Shown here piece after piece: positions 26,287 through 36,600 of a DNA stretch of 49,089 nucleotides (positions are counted from its first letter, which is position 1; every line of letters begins with the position of its first letter). The stretch covers positions 1 through 49,089 of the forward strand of contig JAFWFV010000065.1 of the NCBI GenBank assembly GCA_017515465.1. Reading direction: 5' to 3'. Made by a program: the position numbers and the translations under genes. The notes under the pieces were generated by a model, which worked only from the letters and a program-made list of their open reading frames with translations, did no database searches and was not told where the DNA came from. The DNA is from Clostridiales bacterium. Its GTDB lineage: Bacteria; Bacillota; Clostridia; Saccharofermentanales; Saccharofermentanaceae.

Positions 26287-26370
26287 CAAAAAATAATAAA
26301 GGTACTGCGGGGATCAACCCCGAAGCACCTTTGCTGGCGTTATGATAATGCAACGGAAAACATTTGTCAA
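26287..26370 (-). promoter_or_regulatory. amt promoter and ANTAR-type attenuator
   Basis: Minus-strand promoter TTGACA (26370-26365), 17-base spacer, TATCAT (26347-26342). The RNA then begins almost directly with AGC-AAAGGT-GCT (26335-26324), a hairpin with loop A1..G4 as ANTAR proteins bind. Its 3' part overlaps the 5' arm of a terminator: AAAGGTGCTTCGGGG (26332-26318) with CCCCGCAGTACCTTT (26312-26298), followed by ATTATTTTTT. Binding to the short hairpin would prevent the terminator. Confidence 0.75.
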
Positions 26371-26395
26371 CATCAATGTGAAAAAATCTTTGCTA

Positions 26396-26496
26396 TTGAC
26401 AAGGCGGGGTCAAAGTTGCATAATTTTTGCAACTGAATAAACAGAGCAAGGATGCTTATCTTGCGGACGATCTCCGCTTGGTAAGCATCTTTTTTT
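26396..26496 (+). promoter_or_regulatory. gltB promoter and ANTAR-type attenuator
   Basis: TTGACA (26396-26401), 17 bases, CATAAT (26419-26424). GTTGCA/TGCAAC (26415-26420, 26428-26433) flank the -10 box. The leader carries AGC-AAGGAT-GCT (26445-26456), overlapping the terminator arm GATGCTTA (26451-26458), which pairs with TAAGCATC (26482-26489) ahead of seven T (26490-26496). The upstream part AATAAACAGAGCAA is shared with the dapL leader. The promoter diverges from that of amt; the two -35 boxes are 25 bases apart. Confidence 0.78.
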
Positions 26497-26531
26497 GTTT
26501 CAGATCGATCCGGAAGGAGAGTTAAAGCGGT

Positions 26532-29500
26532 ATGGACAATTACAGAGTAAATGCGCCTTATGAAAGGACCGGGCTCTATGACCCGATGAACGAGCATGAT
26601 AACTGTGGTATCGGAGCTGTTGTAAACATCAACGGCAAACAGGAACGAAGAGTAGTCGACAGTGCGCTTAAGATCGTGGAAACACTGGAACACCGTGCCG
26701 GCAAGGATGCCGAGGGCAAGACCGGTGACGGCGTAGGAATCCTTCTTCAGATCCCCCATGAATATTTCGTATCCGCAGCAGCAGAGGAAGGCATCGGCCT
26801 GGCAGGCAAAAGATCCTACGGTATCGGCATGTTCTTTATGCCCCAGACAGATGAACTTGCCTCAAAGGCAAAGTCGACTTTCGAGGAGATAATAAAAAAG
26901 GAAGGGATGCCTTTCCTCGGCTGGAGAAAGGTCCCGGTAACACCTGATGTCCTGGGATCCAAGGCTCTGGATACCATGCCTCAGATATGGCAGGCCTTCG
27001 TCGGCAAACCCGTCGACGCCAGAGAGGATATCGATTTTGACAGAAGATTATATGTAGCCAGAAGGCTCTTTGAAAAGGCAGATAAGAATACATATGTATG
27101 TTCACTGTCCTGCAGGACCATCGTCTATAAGGGCATGTTCCTGGTAGGCCAGCTCAGAAAGTTCTATAACGATCTGGACAGGGATGATTTCATCTCCGCG
27201 ATCGGAATAGTCCATTCCAGGTTCTCCACGAATACGAACCCCAGCTGGCAGAAATCACACCCCAACAGGATCATGGTCCATAACGGTGAGATCAACACCA
27301 TAACGGGCAACATGAACAAGATGCTCAGCCGTGAGAACATCCTCCATTCATCTGTATTGGAGGACAGGCTGGACGATATCTATCCGCTCCTGGATGTAAC
27401 GGGTTCGGATTCAGCCAGACTCGACAACACACTGGAGTTCATGGAGATGTGCGGAATGCCGCTGCCTCTGGCAATGGCTGTACTGATCCCCGAACCCTGG
27501 CAGCACATCGAGACCATGAACCGCAGGAGGAGAGCATTCTACCAGTACTATGCAACCATGATGGAGCCCTGGGACGGACCTGCCTCCATCATATTTACGG
27601 ACGGCGATCTGCTGGGTGCAACCCTGGACCGAAATGGCCTGAGACCCTCCAGATATTACATCACGGAAGACGGACTCCTGATCATATCATCAAAGGTAGG
27701 AGCACTTTCCGATCTCGATGAGAACACCGTTCTGAAGAAGGACCGTCTGCGCCCCGGCAGGATCCTGGTGGCAGATACCCGTTCAGGCAGACTGATCAGC
27801 GATGAGGAACTGAAGACATCCTTCGAGAACAGACAGCCCTATGGTGAATGGCTGGACCAGATGCTGGTAAATCTCAGCGAACTGGAAAAGGAGAACAAGA
27901 AGTCCATCCGCATCACGGACGAGCAGCTCAGGACTCTGCAGAAAGCATTCGGATACAGCTACGGCAACCTGAATAATTCCATCATCCCCATGTGCCTGAA
28001 CGGCATCGAGCAGACCGCTGCAATGGGTGTGGATACACCTGTTCCTCCTCTGTCCGAGAAGGATCCGCCGCTGTTCGATTTCTTCAAGCAGAAGTTCGCA
28101 CAGGTAACGAATCCTCCTATCGATTCGATCAGAGAGGAGATCATCACTGATACTACTGTCTATCTCGGAATAGCAGGAAACATCCTCGAGGAAAAAGAGG
28201 AGAACTGCCGCGTATTGAAGATCAATAATCCGATCCTCTCCAACATCGACATGATGAAGATCAGACATTCCAATCTGGAAGGTTTGAAGACCAGGGACAT
28301 CAGCATGCTCTACGAGAGAGGAACAGGTCTCAAGGAAGCGATAGACAACCTCTTCTCCCAGGCTGACAGAGCCCATGAGGAGGGCGCTGAGATATTGATC
28401 CTGACAGACCGCGGAGTCGACAGGGAACATGTTGCGATACCTTCTCTCCTGGCTGTTGCAGCGCTGGAATCCTATCTTGTCAGAACTAGGATGAATACAT
28501 CCATATCGATCATACTGGAGTCAGGTGAACCCTGTGAGGTCCATCATTTTGCGACGCTCATGGGATTCGGTGCCAGCGCTATAAATCCCTATCTGGCATT
28601 CGACACCATATCCGATCTGATCAACAGGGGCATGATCGACAAGGACTACACCGAGGCCAGCCAGGCATATACATCTGCCATCGTTCACGGCATCGTCAAG
28701 ATCAGTGCCAAGATGGGAATCTCGACCATCCAGTCCTATCAGGGATCCAAGATCTTTGAGGCTCTCGGAATCGGTCAGGAACTGATGGATGCATACTTCC
28801 CCGATACCGTGAGCAGAGTGGGAGGAATCACTCTCAAGAACATCGAAGACAGGACCATAAGGCTCCACGACAGGGCCTTCGATCCCCAGGATCTGACTAT
28901 CCCCGACACGCTCAGCATCAATGGATGGCACAAGGAGCGTTCCAACAAAGAGGATCATCTCTATAATCCCGAATCGATCCTGCTGCTGCAGAAGGCAACA
29001 AGGACCGGAGATTACAGTCTGTTCAAGCAGTTCTCCGATGTCATCAACAGGGAAAGCCGTCATGTGACACTGAGGAGCACTCTGGAGTTCAAATATCCTG
29101 AAAACGGCGCTATCGATATCGATGAGGTAGAACCTGTTGAGAGCATCGTAAAGAGGTTCAAGACAGGTGCCATGTCCTATGGTTCCATATCACAGGAAGC
29201 ACATGAGTGCATGGCCATCGCCATGAACAGATTGGGCGGCAAGAGCAACAGCGGTGAAGGCGGCGAGGATCCTGAGAGGATCGCCACAAAGGGAACAGCT
29301 GAGGACCGTTGCTCTGCGATCAAGCAGGTTGCATCAGGAAGGTTCGGCGTAACATCCCAATACCTCATCTCCGCAAAGGAACTGCAGATCAAGATGGCTC
29401 AGGGAGCAAAGCCCGGAGAGGGCGGACATCTGCCCGGCAAGAAGGTATATCCCTGGATCGCCAAAACGAGGCATTCCACACCGGGTGTCGCATTGATATC

Positions 29501-31097
29501 ACCTCCGCCTCATCATGATATATATTCCATCGAGGATCTCGCACAGCTGATCTACGATCTGAAGAATGCCAACAAGGATGCCAGGATATCAGTAAAGCTC
29601 GTATCAGAATCCGGCGTCGGAACCATCGCTTCAGGTGTTGCTAAGGCAGGAGCCGGAGTAGTCCTCATCTCAGGATATGACGGAGGCACGGGAGCAGCTC
29701 CCGCCAGCTCCATCCACAACGCCGGTCTCCCCTGGGAGCTGGGTGTTGCAGAGACTCATCAGACACTGATCCAGAACAACCTGAGATCCAAGGTGGTCAT
29801 CGAGGCAGACGGAAAGCTCCTCACGGGACGTGACGTCGTAATAGCAGCGATGCTGGGTGCAGAGGAGTTCGGATTTGCAACTGCACCTCTGGTCACCATG
29901 GGATGCGTCATGATGAGAGTATGTAATCTGGATACATGTCCCGTAGGCGTTGCCACACAGAATCCCGAGCTGAGGAAGAAGTTCAAGGGCAAGCCTGAAT
30001 ACGTCATCAATTTCATGACATTCATTGCCCAGGAAACACGTGAGATAATGGCCAGCCTTGGCATCCGCACGATCGATGAACTGGTCGGCAGATCAGATCT
30101 GCTCAGGAAGAAGGAGTTTGCGGCAGGATCGCATCCCGCCGGGATCGACATGGATATCATCCTTTCCGATCCCTACAATTCGAGACAGGATGTCAAGAAG
30201 CATTTTGATCCCGCAGACGTTTATGATTTCGAACTCGGCAAGACCATCGATGAGAGCGTGATCATACCTGAGTTCAAGCAGGCTTTTGAAGATCATCAGA
30301 AGCACAGCATAGATCTGAAGATCACTAACCTCAACAGAACGGTTGGAACGCTCTTCGGTGCAGAGATCTCACGCAAGTATAAAGACACTCTGGAAGATGA
30401 CACGTTCACTGTAAACTGCAAGGGTTCTGCAGGCCAGAGCTTCGGCGCATTCATACCAAGCGGCCTGACGATCAATGTTGAAGGCGATGCCAACGACTAT
30501 TTCGGCAAGGGCCTGTCAGGCGGAATACTGAGCCTCAGCGCTCCTGAACACTTCAAGCTCAGGGCAGATGAGAACATCATCGTAGGCAACGTTGCGTTCT
30601 TCGGAGCCACATCGGGCAAGGCGTTCATAAACGGTGTTGCAGGCGAGAGATTCTGTGTCAGGAATTCCGGTGCCACCGTCGTATGCGAGGGAACCGGCGA
30701 TCACGGATGCGAATACATGACAGGCGGCAAGGCCGTCATCCTGGGGCAGGTCGGAAAGAACTTTGCAGCCGGAATGAGCGGCGGCATAGCATACGTTCTC
30801 GATGAGGAGAACGATCTCTATACGAAGCTCAACAAATCGCTTGTAGGCTTCTCCAGGATAACTGATGAGGCTGACAGGAACGAGCTTAAGAGCCTGATCG
30901 AAGAACATGTCAGGCGGACATCATCTTATGTGGGCAGACAGATCCTCAGGGACTTTGACGATTACGTCAAAAAGTTCAAGAAGGTTGTCCCTCATGATTA
31001 CAAGGCTATGATGGAAGCCATCGAGAAGTACATGGCTTCCGGCCTAAACGAGGATGAAGCCAAGATAAAGGCTTTCCAGGAAAGGATAAACGGGTGA
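26532..31097 (+). CDS. gltB: glutamate synthase (GOGAT) large subunit
   Basis: 1521 aa, normal length. It converts glutamine plus 2-oxoglutarate to two glutamates. The N-terminal class II amidotransferase domain has the nucleophile C25 in NEHDNCGIGAV, after a 24-residue propeptide that would be removed. The central domain and the FMN-binding synthase domain (GEGGEDPERI, AKPGEGGHLPGKKV, GYDGGTGAAPASSI) follow. The Cys cluster for the 3Fe-4S centre is CVMMRVCNLDTCPVGVA. The C-terminal beta-helix domain (GLSGGILSL, GATSGKAFINGVAGERF) is complete. It overlaps gltD by up to 4 bases and heads the operon gltB-gltD-carA-carB::dapF. Confidence 0.98.
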   Translation: MDNYRVNAPYERTGLYDPMNEHDNCGIGAVVNINGKQERRVVDSALKIVETLEHRAGKDAEGKTGDGVGILLQIPHEYFVSAAAEEGIGLAGKRSYGIGMFFMPQTDELASKAKSTFEEIIKKEGMPFLGWRKVPVTPDVLGSKALDTMPQIWQAFVGKPVDAREDIDFDRRLYVARRLFEKADKNTYVCSLSCRTIVYKGMFLVGQLRKFYNDLDRDDFISAIGIVHSRFSTNTNPSWQKSHPNRIMVHNGEINTITGNMNKMLSRENILHSSVLEDRLDDIYPLLDVTGSDSARLDNTLEFMEMCGMPLPLAMAVLIPEPWQHIETMNRRRRAFYQYYATMMEPWDGPASIIFTDGDLLGATLDRNGLRPSRYYITEDGLLIISSKVGALSDLDENTVLKKDRLRPGRILVADTRSGRLISDEELKTSFENRQPYGEWLDQMLVNLSELEKENKKSIRITDEQLRTLQKAFGYSYGNLNNSIIPMCLNGIEQTAAMGVDTPVPPLSEKDPPLFDFFKQKFAQVTNPPIDSIREEIITDTTVYLGIAGNILEEKEENCRVLKINNPILSNIDMMKIRHSNLEGLKTRDISMLYERGTGLKEAIDNLFSQADRAHEEGAEILILTDRGVDREHVAIPSLLAVAALESYLVRTRMNTSISIILESGEPCEVHHFATLMGFGASAINPYLAFDTISDLINRGMIDKDYTEASQAYTSAIVHGIVKISAKMGISTIQSYQGSKIFEALGIGQELMDAYFPDTVSRVGGITLKNIEDRTIRLHDRAFDPQDLTIPDTLSINGWHKERSNKEDHLYNPESILLLQKATRTGDYSLFKQFSDVINRESRHVTLRSTLEFKYPENGAIDIDEVEPVESIVKRFKTGAMSYGSISQEAHECMAIAMNRLGGKSNSGEGGEDPERIATKGTAEDRCSAIKQVASGRFGVTSQYLISAKELQIKMAQGAKPGEGGHLPGKKVYPWIAKTRHSTPGVALISPPPHHDIYSIEDLAQLIYDLKNANKDARISVKLVSESGVGTIASGVAKAGAGVVLISGYDGGTGAAPASSIHNAGLPWELGVAETHQTLIQNNLRSKVVIEADGKLLTGRDVVIAAMLGAEEFGFATAPLVTMGCVMMRVCNLDTCPVGVATQNPELRKKFKGKPEYVINFMTFIAQETREIMASLGIRTIDELVGRSDLLRKKEFAAGSHPAGIDMDIILSDPYNSRQDVKKHFDPADVYDFELGKTIDESVIIPEFKQAFEDHQKHSIDLKITNLNRTVGTLFGAEISRKYKDTLEDDTFTVNCKGSAGQSFGAFIPSGLTINVEGDANDYFGKGLSGGILSLSAPEHFKLRADENIIVGNVAFFGATSGKAFINGVAGERFCVRNSGATVVCEGTGDHGCEYMTGGKAVILGQVGKNFAAGMSGGIAYVLDEENDLYTKLNKSLVGFSRITDEADRNELKSLIEEHVRRTSSYVGRQILRDFDDYVKKFKKVVPHDYKAMMEAIEKYMASGLNEDEAKIKAFQERING

Positions 31098-31102
31098 TCC
31101 AT

Positions 31103-32587
31103 ATGGGTAAAACAGGTGGTTTTATGGAATATGGAAGGATAGAGAACAGAGCCGTCGAACCGATGGAGAGGATCAAGTCGTATAACGAGTTCCATACTCC
31201 GGCGGATGACGATGCCAGACGCGAACAGGCGGCCAGATGCATGGACTGCGGTGTGCCTTTCTGCCAGTTCGGAAAGCCCATCTGCGGAATGGTGTCCGGA
31301 TGTCCTCTGAACAATCTCTGCCCTGACTGGAACGATCTGCTCTACAAGGGATTCTGGGATGAGGCATCAGACAGGCTGACCATGACAAATCCTTTCCCTG
31401 AGTTCACATCCAGGGTATGTCCCGCACTCTGTGAAAAGGCATGTACCTGCGGACTGAACGGCGATCCTGTCACGGTCAGGGACAACGAATACGCCATTAT
31501 CGAAAAGGCTTTTGAGACAGGACACATAAAGCCCAGGATCCCTGAAAAAAGGAGCGGAAAGAAGATTGCCGTAATAGGTTCCGGACCTGCCGGCCTTTCT
31601 GCTGCCCACTGGCTCAACAGGAGAGGTCACAGCGTAACAGTCTACGAGAAGGCAGACAGACCCGGCGGACTCCTGATGTACGGCATCCCCAACATGAAAC
31701 TGGAAAAGAAGATAATCACCAGACGTGTCGAGCTCATGAAGGCTGAGGGTGTGGAATTCATATTCAACAGTGATGTGGGCAGGAACGTAGCCCCCAAAAA
31801 GATCCTGGACAGCTACGATGCAGTCATACTGGCCTGCGGATCCAGGAATCCCAGGAACATCAACGCACCGGGAAGAGATGGAGACGGCATCTATTACGCT
31901 GTCGACTATCTGACGTCTACCACCAGGGTGGTACTGGCATCAGATATCTCCGATACTGATTACATCAGTTCCAAATACAAGGACGTTGTCATCATCGGAG
32001 GCGGCGATACCGGCAACGACTGTGTGGGAACATCGATCAGGCACGGATGCAAGTCCGTAACGCAGCTGGAGATGATGCCCAAGCCCCCGGAGACACGTGC
32101 AGAAAACAATCCCTGGCCGGAGTGGCCCAAGGTCTCCAAGACCGATTATGGACAGGAGGAATCCATAGCCGTATTCGGCAGGGATCCGCGTATATATGAG
32201 ACTACGGTAAAGAGCTTTGTCCGTGACACGGACGGAAAGCTGACAGGCGTCGAGACTGTTAAGATCGACTGGCAGAAGGGTGAAGACGGCAGGATGAAGA
32301 TGAATCTCATCGAAGGATCCGAAGAGGTCATCCCTGCACAGATCGTCCTCATCGCAGCAGGCTTCCTGGGTCCTGAAAAGTATATATCCGAAGCGTTCGG
32401 GATAGAAACGGATGCCAGGTCCAACCTCAAGACGGAAGGTTCTTCGCACCGTACATCCGGTGAGAAGATATTCGCAGCGGGAGACTGCAGGAGAGGACAG
32501 TCACTTGTCGTATGGGGGCTCCGCGAAGGACGGGATACGGCAGAGGAAGTTGACAGATACCTGATGGGTTATTCGAATATGTTGTGA
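31103..32587 (+). CDS. gltD: glutamate synthase small subunit
   Basis: 494 aa from ATG 31103 (MGKTGGFMEYGR, the usual family start); a GTG at 31094 overlapping the gltB stop is the alternative. N-terminal Cys motifs CMDCGVPFCQ, CPLNNLCPDW and CPALCEKACTCGL bind two 4Fe-4S clusters. The FAD site is VIGSGPAGLSAAHWLN, and the NADPH site is VVIIGGGDTGNDCVGT. The C-terminal AAGDCRRGQSLVVWGLREGR is conserved. It passes electrons from NAD(P)H to GltB. carA starts 11 bases downstream. Confidence 0.97.
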   Translation: MGKTGGFMEYGRIENRAVEPMERIKSYNEFHTPADDDARREQAARCMDCGVPFCQFGKPICGMVSGCPLNNLCPDWNDLLYKGFWDEASDRLTMTNPFPEFTSRVCPALCEKACTCGLNGDPVTVRDNEYAIIEKAFETGHIKPRIPEKRSGKKIAVIGSGPAGLSAAHWLNRRGHSVTVYEKADRPGGLLMYGIPNMKLEKKIITRRVELMKAEGVEFIFNSDVGRNVAPKKILDSYDAVILACGSRNPRNINAPGRDGDGIYYAVDYLTSTTRVVLASDISDTDYISSKYKDVVIIGGGDTGNDCVGTSIRHGCKSVTQLEMMPKPPETRAENNPWPEWPKVSKTDYGQEESIAVFGRDPRIYETTVKSFVRDTDGKLTGVETVKIDWQKGEDGRMKMNLIEGSEEVIPAQIVLIAAGFLGPEKYISEAFGIETDARSNLKTEGSSHRTSGEKIFAAGDCRRGQSLVVWGLREGRDTAEEVDRYLMGYSNML

Positions 32588-32598
32588 GGCGGTAAGGT

Positions 32599-33681
32599 AT
32601 GAAGCGGTATTTGGTATTGGAAAACGGAATGGTATTTGAAGGCGAGGCCTTCGGAGCAGAAAAAGAGGTATTGGCAGAGATAGTATTTACCACGTCCATG
32701 ACGGGCTATCTCGAGACATTGACAGACAAGAGCTACAAGGGACAGGCAGTCGTACAGACTTTTCCTCTCATAGGAAACTACGGGATCATCCCGCCGGACA
32801 GGGAGGGAGAAGTCCCCAGCGTGTCTGCCTATATCGTCAGGGAATCCTGCGATGAGCCGTCTAATTTCAGATGTGAGATGACGCTGGATGATTATCTCAG
32901 GGATAATGACATCCCCGGAATCAGGGGCATTGACACCAGGGCACTCACCAGGACATTGAGGGAGAAGGGCGTAATGAACGGCCTTATCACATCTGAACTG
33001 CCTGCTGACATGGTCAAGGCTCTGGATGAGATCAGGTCATACAGGATAACAGATCCCGTATCAGAGGTCACGGTACCATCCCCCAGGACATACGAACCTG
33101 AAGAAGCCAATTACACAGTTGCGATGCTGGACTGCGGCGTAAAGGAAAACATAATCAGATGTCTCGTAAACAGAGGCTGCAGGGTGGTGCTACTCCCGGC
33201 AGACAGCGCTGTGGCGGATATCCTGAATGCCAAGCCGGACGGCATCTTTATCAGCAACGGTCCCGGCGATCCGGAAGATAACACCGATACAATAAACACG
33301 CTCCGTGAACTGGCTCAGTTCAACATCCCCACCATGGGCATCTGCCTGGGACATCAGCTCCTGGCCCTGTCCAACGGTTTTAAGACAACAAAGCTCAAGT
33401 ACGGACACAGAGGTGCCAATCACCCGGTCAAGGATCTCAGGGACGGCAGGGTGTTCATATCATCCCAGAACCACGGTTATGCTGTGGTCTCTGATTCCAT
33501 CGATCCTGCCATAGCAGAAGAGCTCTTTGTAAATGTTAACGACGGCACCAACGAGGGCATCATATACAAGGACAGAAAATGCTTCTCGGTACAGTTCCAT
33601 CCTGAGGCATCAGGCGGTCCCAAAGATACGGAATTTCTATTTGACAGGTTTATCAGCATGATGGAAGGGGGGCGTTCATAA
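32599..33681 (+). CDS. carA: carbamoyl-phosphate synthase small subunit
   Basis: 360 aa. The N-terminal domain (EGEAFGA, FTTSMTGYLETLTDKSY) and a C-terminal class I glutamine amidotransferase with Cys in GICLGHQLLAL and HPEASGGP. It hydrolyses glutamine and passes ammonia to CarB. The gene lies in the GOGAT operon and its stop overlaps the carB ATG by one base. No pyrimidine or arginine regulatory site is visible; expression appears tied to the nitrogen-controlled gltB leader. Confidence 0.97.
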   Translation: MKRYLVLENGMVFEGEAFGAEKEVLAEIVFTTSMTGYLETLTDKSYKGQAVVQTFPLIGNYGIIPPDREGEVPSVSAYIVRESCDEPSNFRCEMTLDDYLRDNDIPGIRGIDTRALTRTLREKGVMNGLITSELPADMVKALDEIRSYRITDPVSEVTVPSPRTYEPEEANYTVAMLDCGVKENIIRCLVNRGCRVVLLPADSAVADILNAKPDGIFISNGPGDPEDNTDTINTLRELAQFNIPTMGICLGHQLLALSNGFKTTKLKYGHRGANHPVKDLRDGRVFISSQNHGYAVVSDSIDPAIAEELFVNVNDGTNEGIIYKDRKCFSVQFHPEASGGPKDTEFLFDRFISMMEGGRS

Positions 33682-36600
33682 TGCCTTTGGATCAGAGTAT
33701 TCGCAAAGTTCTGGTAATTGGTTCAGGCCCTATCGTAATAGGCCAGGCGGCAGAGTTCGATTATGCGGGAACTCAGGCTTGCCGCGCACTCAGGGAGGAC
33801 GGCATCGAGATCGTGCTGATCAATTCCAATCCTGCCACCATCATGACCGACAAGGCGATGGCGGACAAGATCTACATCGAACCCCTGACACTTACCACAG
33901 TTAAGAGGATCATAGAAAATGAAAAGCCCGACGCCATATTGTCGGGACTGGGCGGTCAGACTGCTCTTACACTCTGCATGGAATTGGCCAAGGAAGGTTT
34001 CCTGGAGAGGAACGGAGTCAAGCTCCTGGGATCATCCCCGGAATGTATCGACAAGGCAGAGGACCGACAGGCATTTAAGGATACAATGGAATCCATAGGA
34101 CAACCCTGCATCCCGTCACTCGTTGTAAATGACGTGGATTCGGCCATCGGATTTGCATCAGAGATCGGTTATCCGGTCATCGTCAGACCGGCTTTTACAC
34201 TTGGCGGCTCAGGCGGCGGAATCGCATATTCTGAGAGTGAACTCCACGAAATTGCGAGGAACGGCCTGAGTCTGTCACCGATCACCCAGGTATTGATCGA
34301 GAAGTGCATCGCAGGATGGAAGGAGATAGAATTCGAGGTCATCAGGGACAAGTCAGGTAATGTCATTACCGTCTGCTCCATGGAGAACCTGGATCCCGTC
34401 GGAGTACATACAGGAGACAGCATAGTAATAGCTCCTGCTGTAACCCTGTCAGACAAGGAATACCAGATGCTCAGGTCAGCATCCCTCAAGATAATCGAAG
34501 CGTTAGGCGTGGAAGGAGGATGCAACTGCCAGTTCGCTCTCCATCCCACATCATTTGAATATGCGGTCATAGAGGTCAATCCCCGTGTGTCCAGGTCGTC
34601 TGCTCTGGCTTCCAAGGCAACGGGCTATCCCATAGCAAAGGTCGCAACAAAGATCGCTCTGGGCTACCGTCTGGATGAGATCAGGAATGCCGTTACCGGA
34701 AATACATATGCGGCATTTGAACCTGCACTGGACTATGTTGCGGTCAAGTTCCCCAAGTGGCCTTTTGACAAGTTCGTATACGCCAAGAGGGATCTGGGCA
34801 CGCAGATGAAGGCAACGGGCGAGGTCATGTCCATATCAGACTCCTTCGAGAGCGCTCTGATGAAGGCTGTAAGAGGGGCTGAGATATCCGCAGATTCACT
34901 GAGGATCAAGAAACTTTCCACAATGTCTGATGAGGAGATCAGGGAAGGCATATCCAGGACGACTGATGAGAGGCTCTTCTATGTGGCAGAGGGTCTGTAC
35001 CGCGGAATGAACGTGGATGAGATCCATGAGACCACCATGATCGATAACTGGTTCCTGAGCAAGGTCAAGAAACTGATGGATTTTGAGAGATCCATCGAAG
35101 GCGGGATCGACTCCGGAAAGTACACCCTGGGAAAGAAACTGGGATATACGGACAGGACGCTCTCGCGCATATCAGGTCAGAGCGTGGAAGGCTTTGGCGA
35201 TGATATCGAGGTCACCTACAAGATGGTAGATACCTGCGCAGGAGAATTCCGTGCAACTACGCCTTATTTCTACGCCACATATAACCTGAAGGGCGCAGGT
35301 GCGGAAAACGAGGCTGACGAATGGGAGAAGGATGACAGAAAGACCATAATCGTCATCGGTTCCGGTCCCATCAGGATCGGTCAGGGTATCGAATTCGACT
35401 ATGCTGCCGTTCACTGTGTAAATGCCCTGCGCAAACTGGGATACAGGGTAGTCATAATCAATAACAATCCCGAGACGGTATCAACTGATTTCGATACGGG
35501 TGACAGGCTTTATTTCGAGCCTCTGACACCTGAGGATGTCATGCACATAATAGCCCAGGAAGACCCCTGGGGAGTAGTCGTTGCCTTCGGAGGTCAGACG
35601 GCGATCAAGCTTACCAAGACACTTGCAGAAGCAGGCATCAACATTCTCGGAACGTCAGCTGATTCCATAGACATGGCAGAGGACCGTGAGAGGTTCGATG
35701 CACTCCTGGAGCGTCTGGGAATAGCAAGACCCAAGGGCTTTTCAGTACTGACTGAGGAAGAGGCATTAAGTGCTGCCCACACCCTGGAATATCCCATACT
35801 CCTCAGGCCCTCATACGTTCTGGGCGGTCAGAACATGACCATAGCCTTCCACGATGAGGATGTTAAGGAATACATGTCCATCATCCTGGGACAGGGGATC
35901 GAGAATCCCGTTCTCATCGATAAATACATACAGGGCAGGGAGATCGAGGTCGATGCCATCTACGACGGTCATGACGTCCTCATTCCGGGAATTATGGAAC
36001 ACATCGAGAGGGCAGGAATCCATTCCGGTGACTCCATCGCGGTATATCCCGCAAAGCATATCTACGACCGTATGGCAAAGCGCCTCGTCGACACCACCAA
36101 GGCTCTGTGCGAAGGACTCTCATCCATCGGCATCGTTAATATCCAGTACATCGTCAAGGATGACCAGATCTACGTTATCGAGGTAAATCCCAGAGCATCT
36201 AGGACCGTGCCCTACATGAGCAAGGTAACGGGTGTCGCCATGGTCGATATCGCCATCAGGGTATCTCTCGGAGAGAAGCTTGCCGACATGGATTACGGCG
36301 TGGGATTTTACCGCCAGTCACCATATACGTGCGTCAAGGTCCCCGTATTCTCGTTCGAGAAACTGACGGACGTTGACACGCAGCTCGGACCTGAGATGAA
36401 GTCCACCGGTGAGGTCCTGGGCGTAGGCAGGAATCTGTCAGAGGCCCTATACAAAGGACTGATCGCAGCAGGCTACAAGATGTATAAGCACGGCGGAGTC
36501 CTCATCTCCGTCAGGGATTCAGATAAATCGGAGATAGTCGAAGTCGCCAAGAAATTCGCAGGCCTGGGATTCGAACTCTACGCAACGGCAGGAAATGCCG

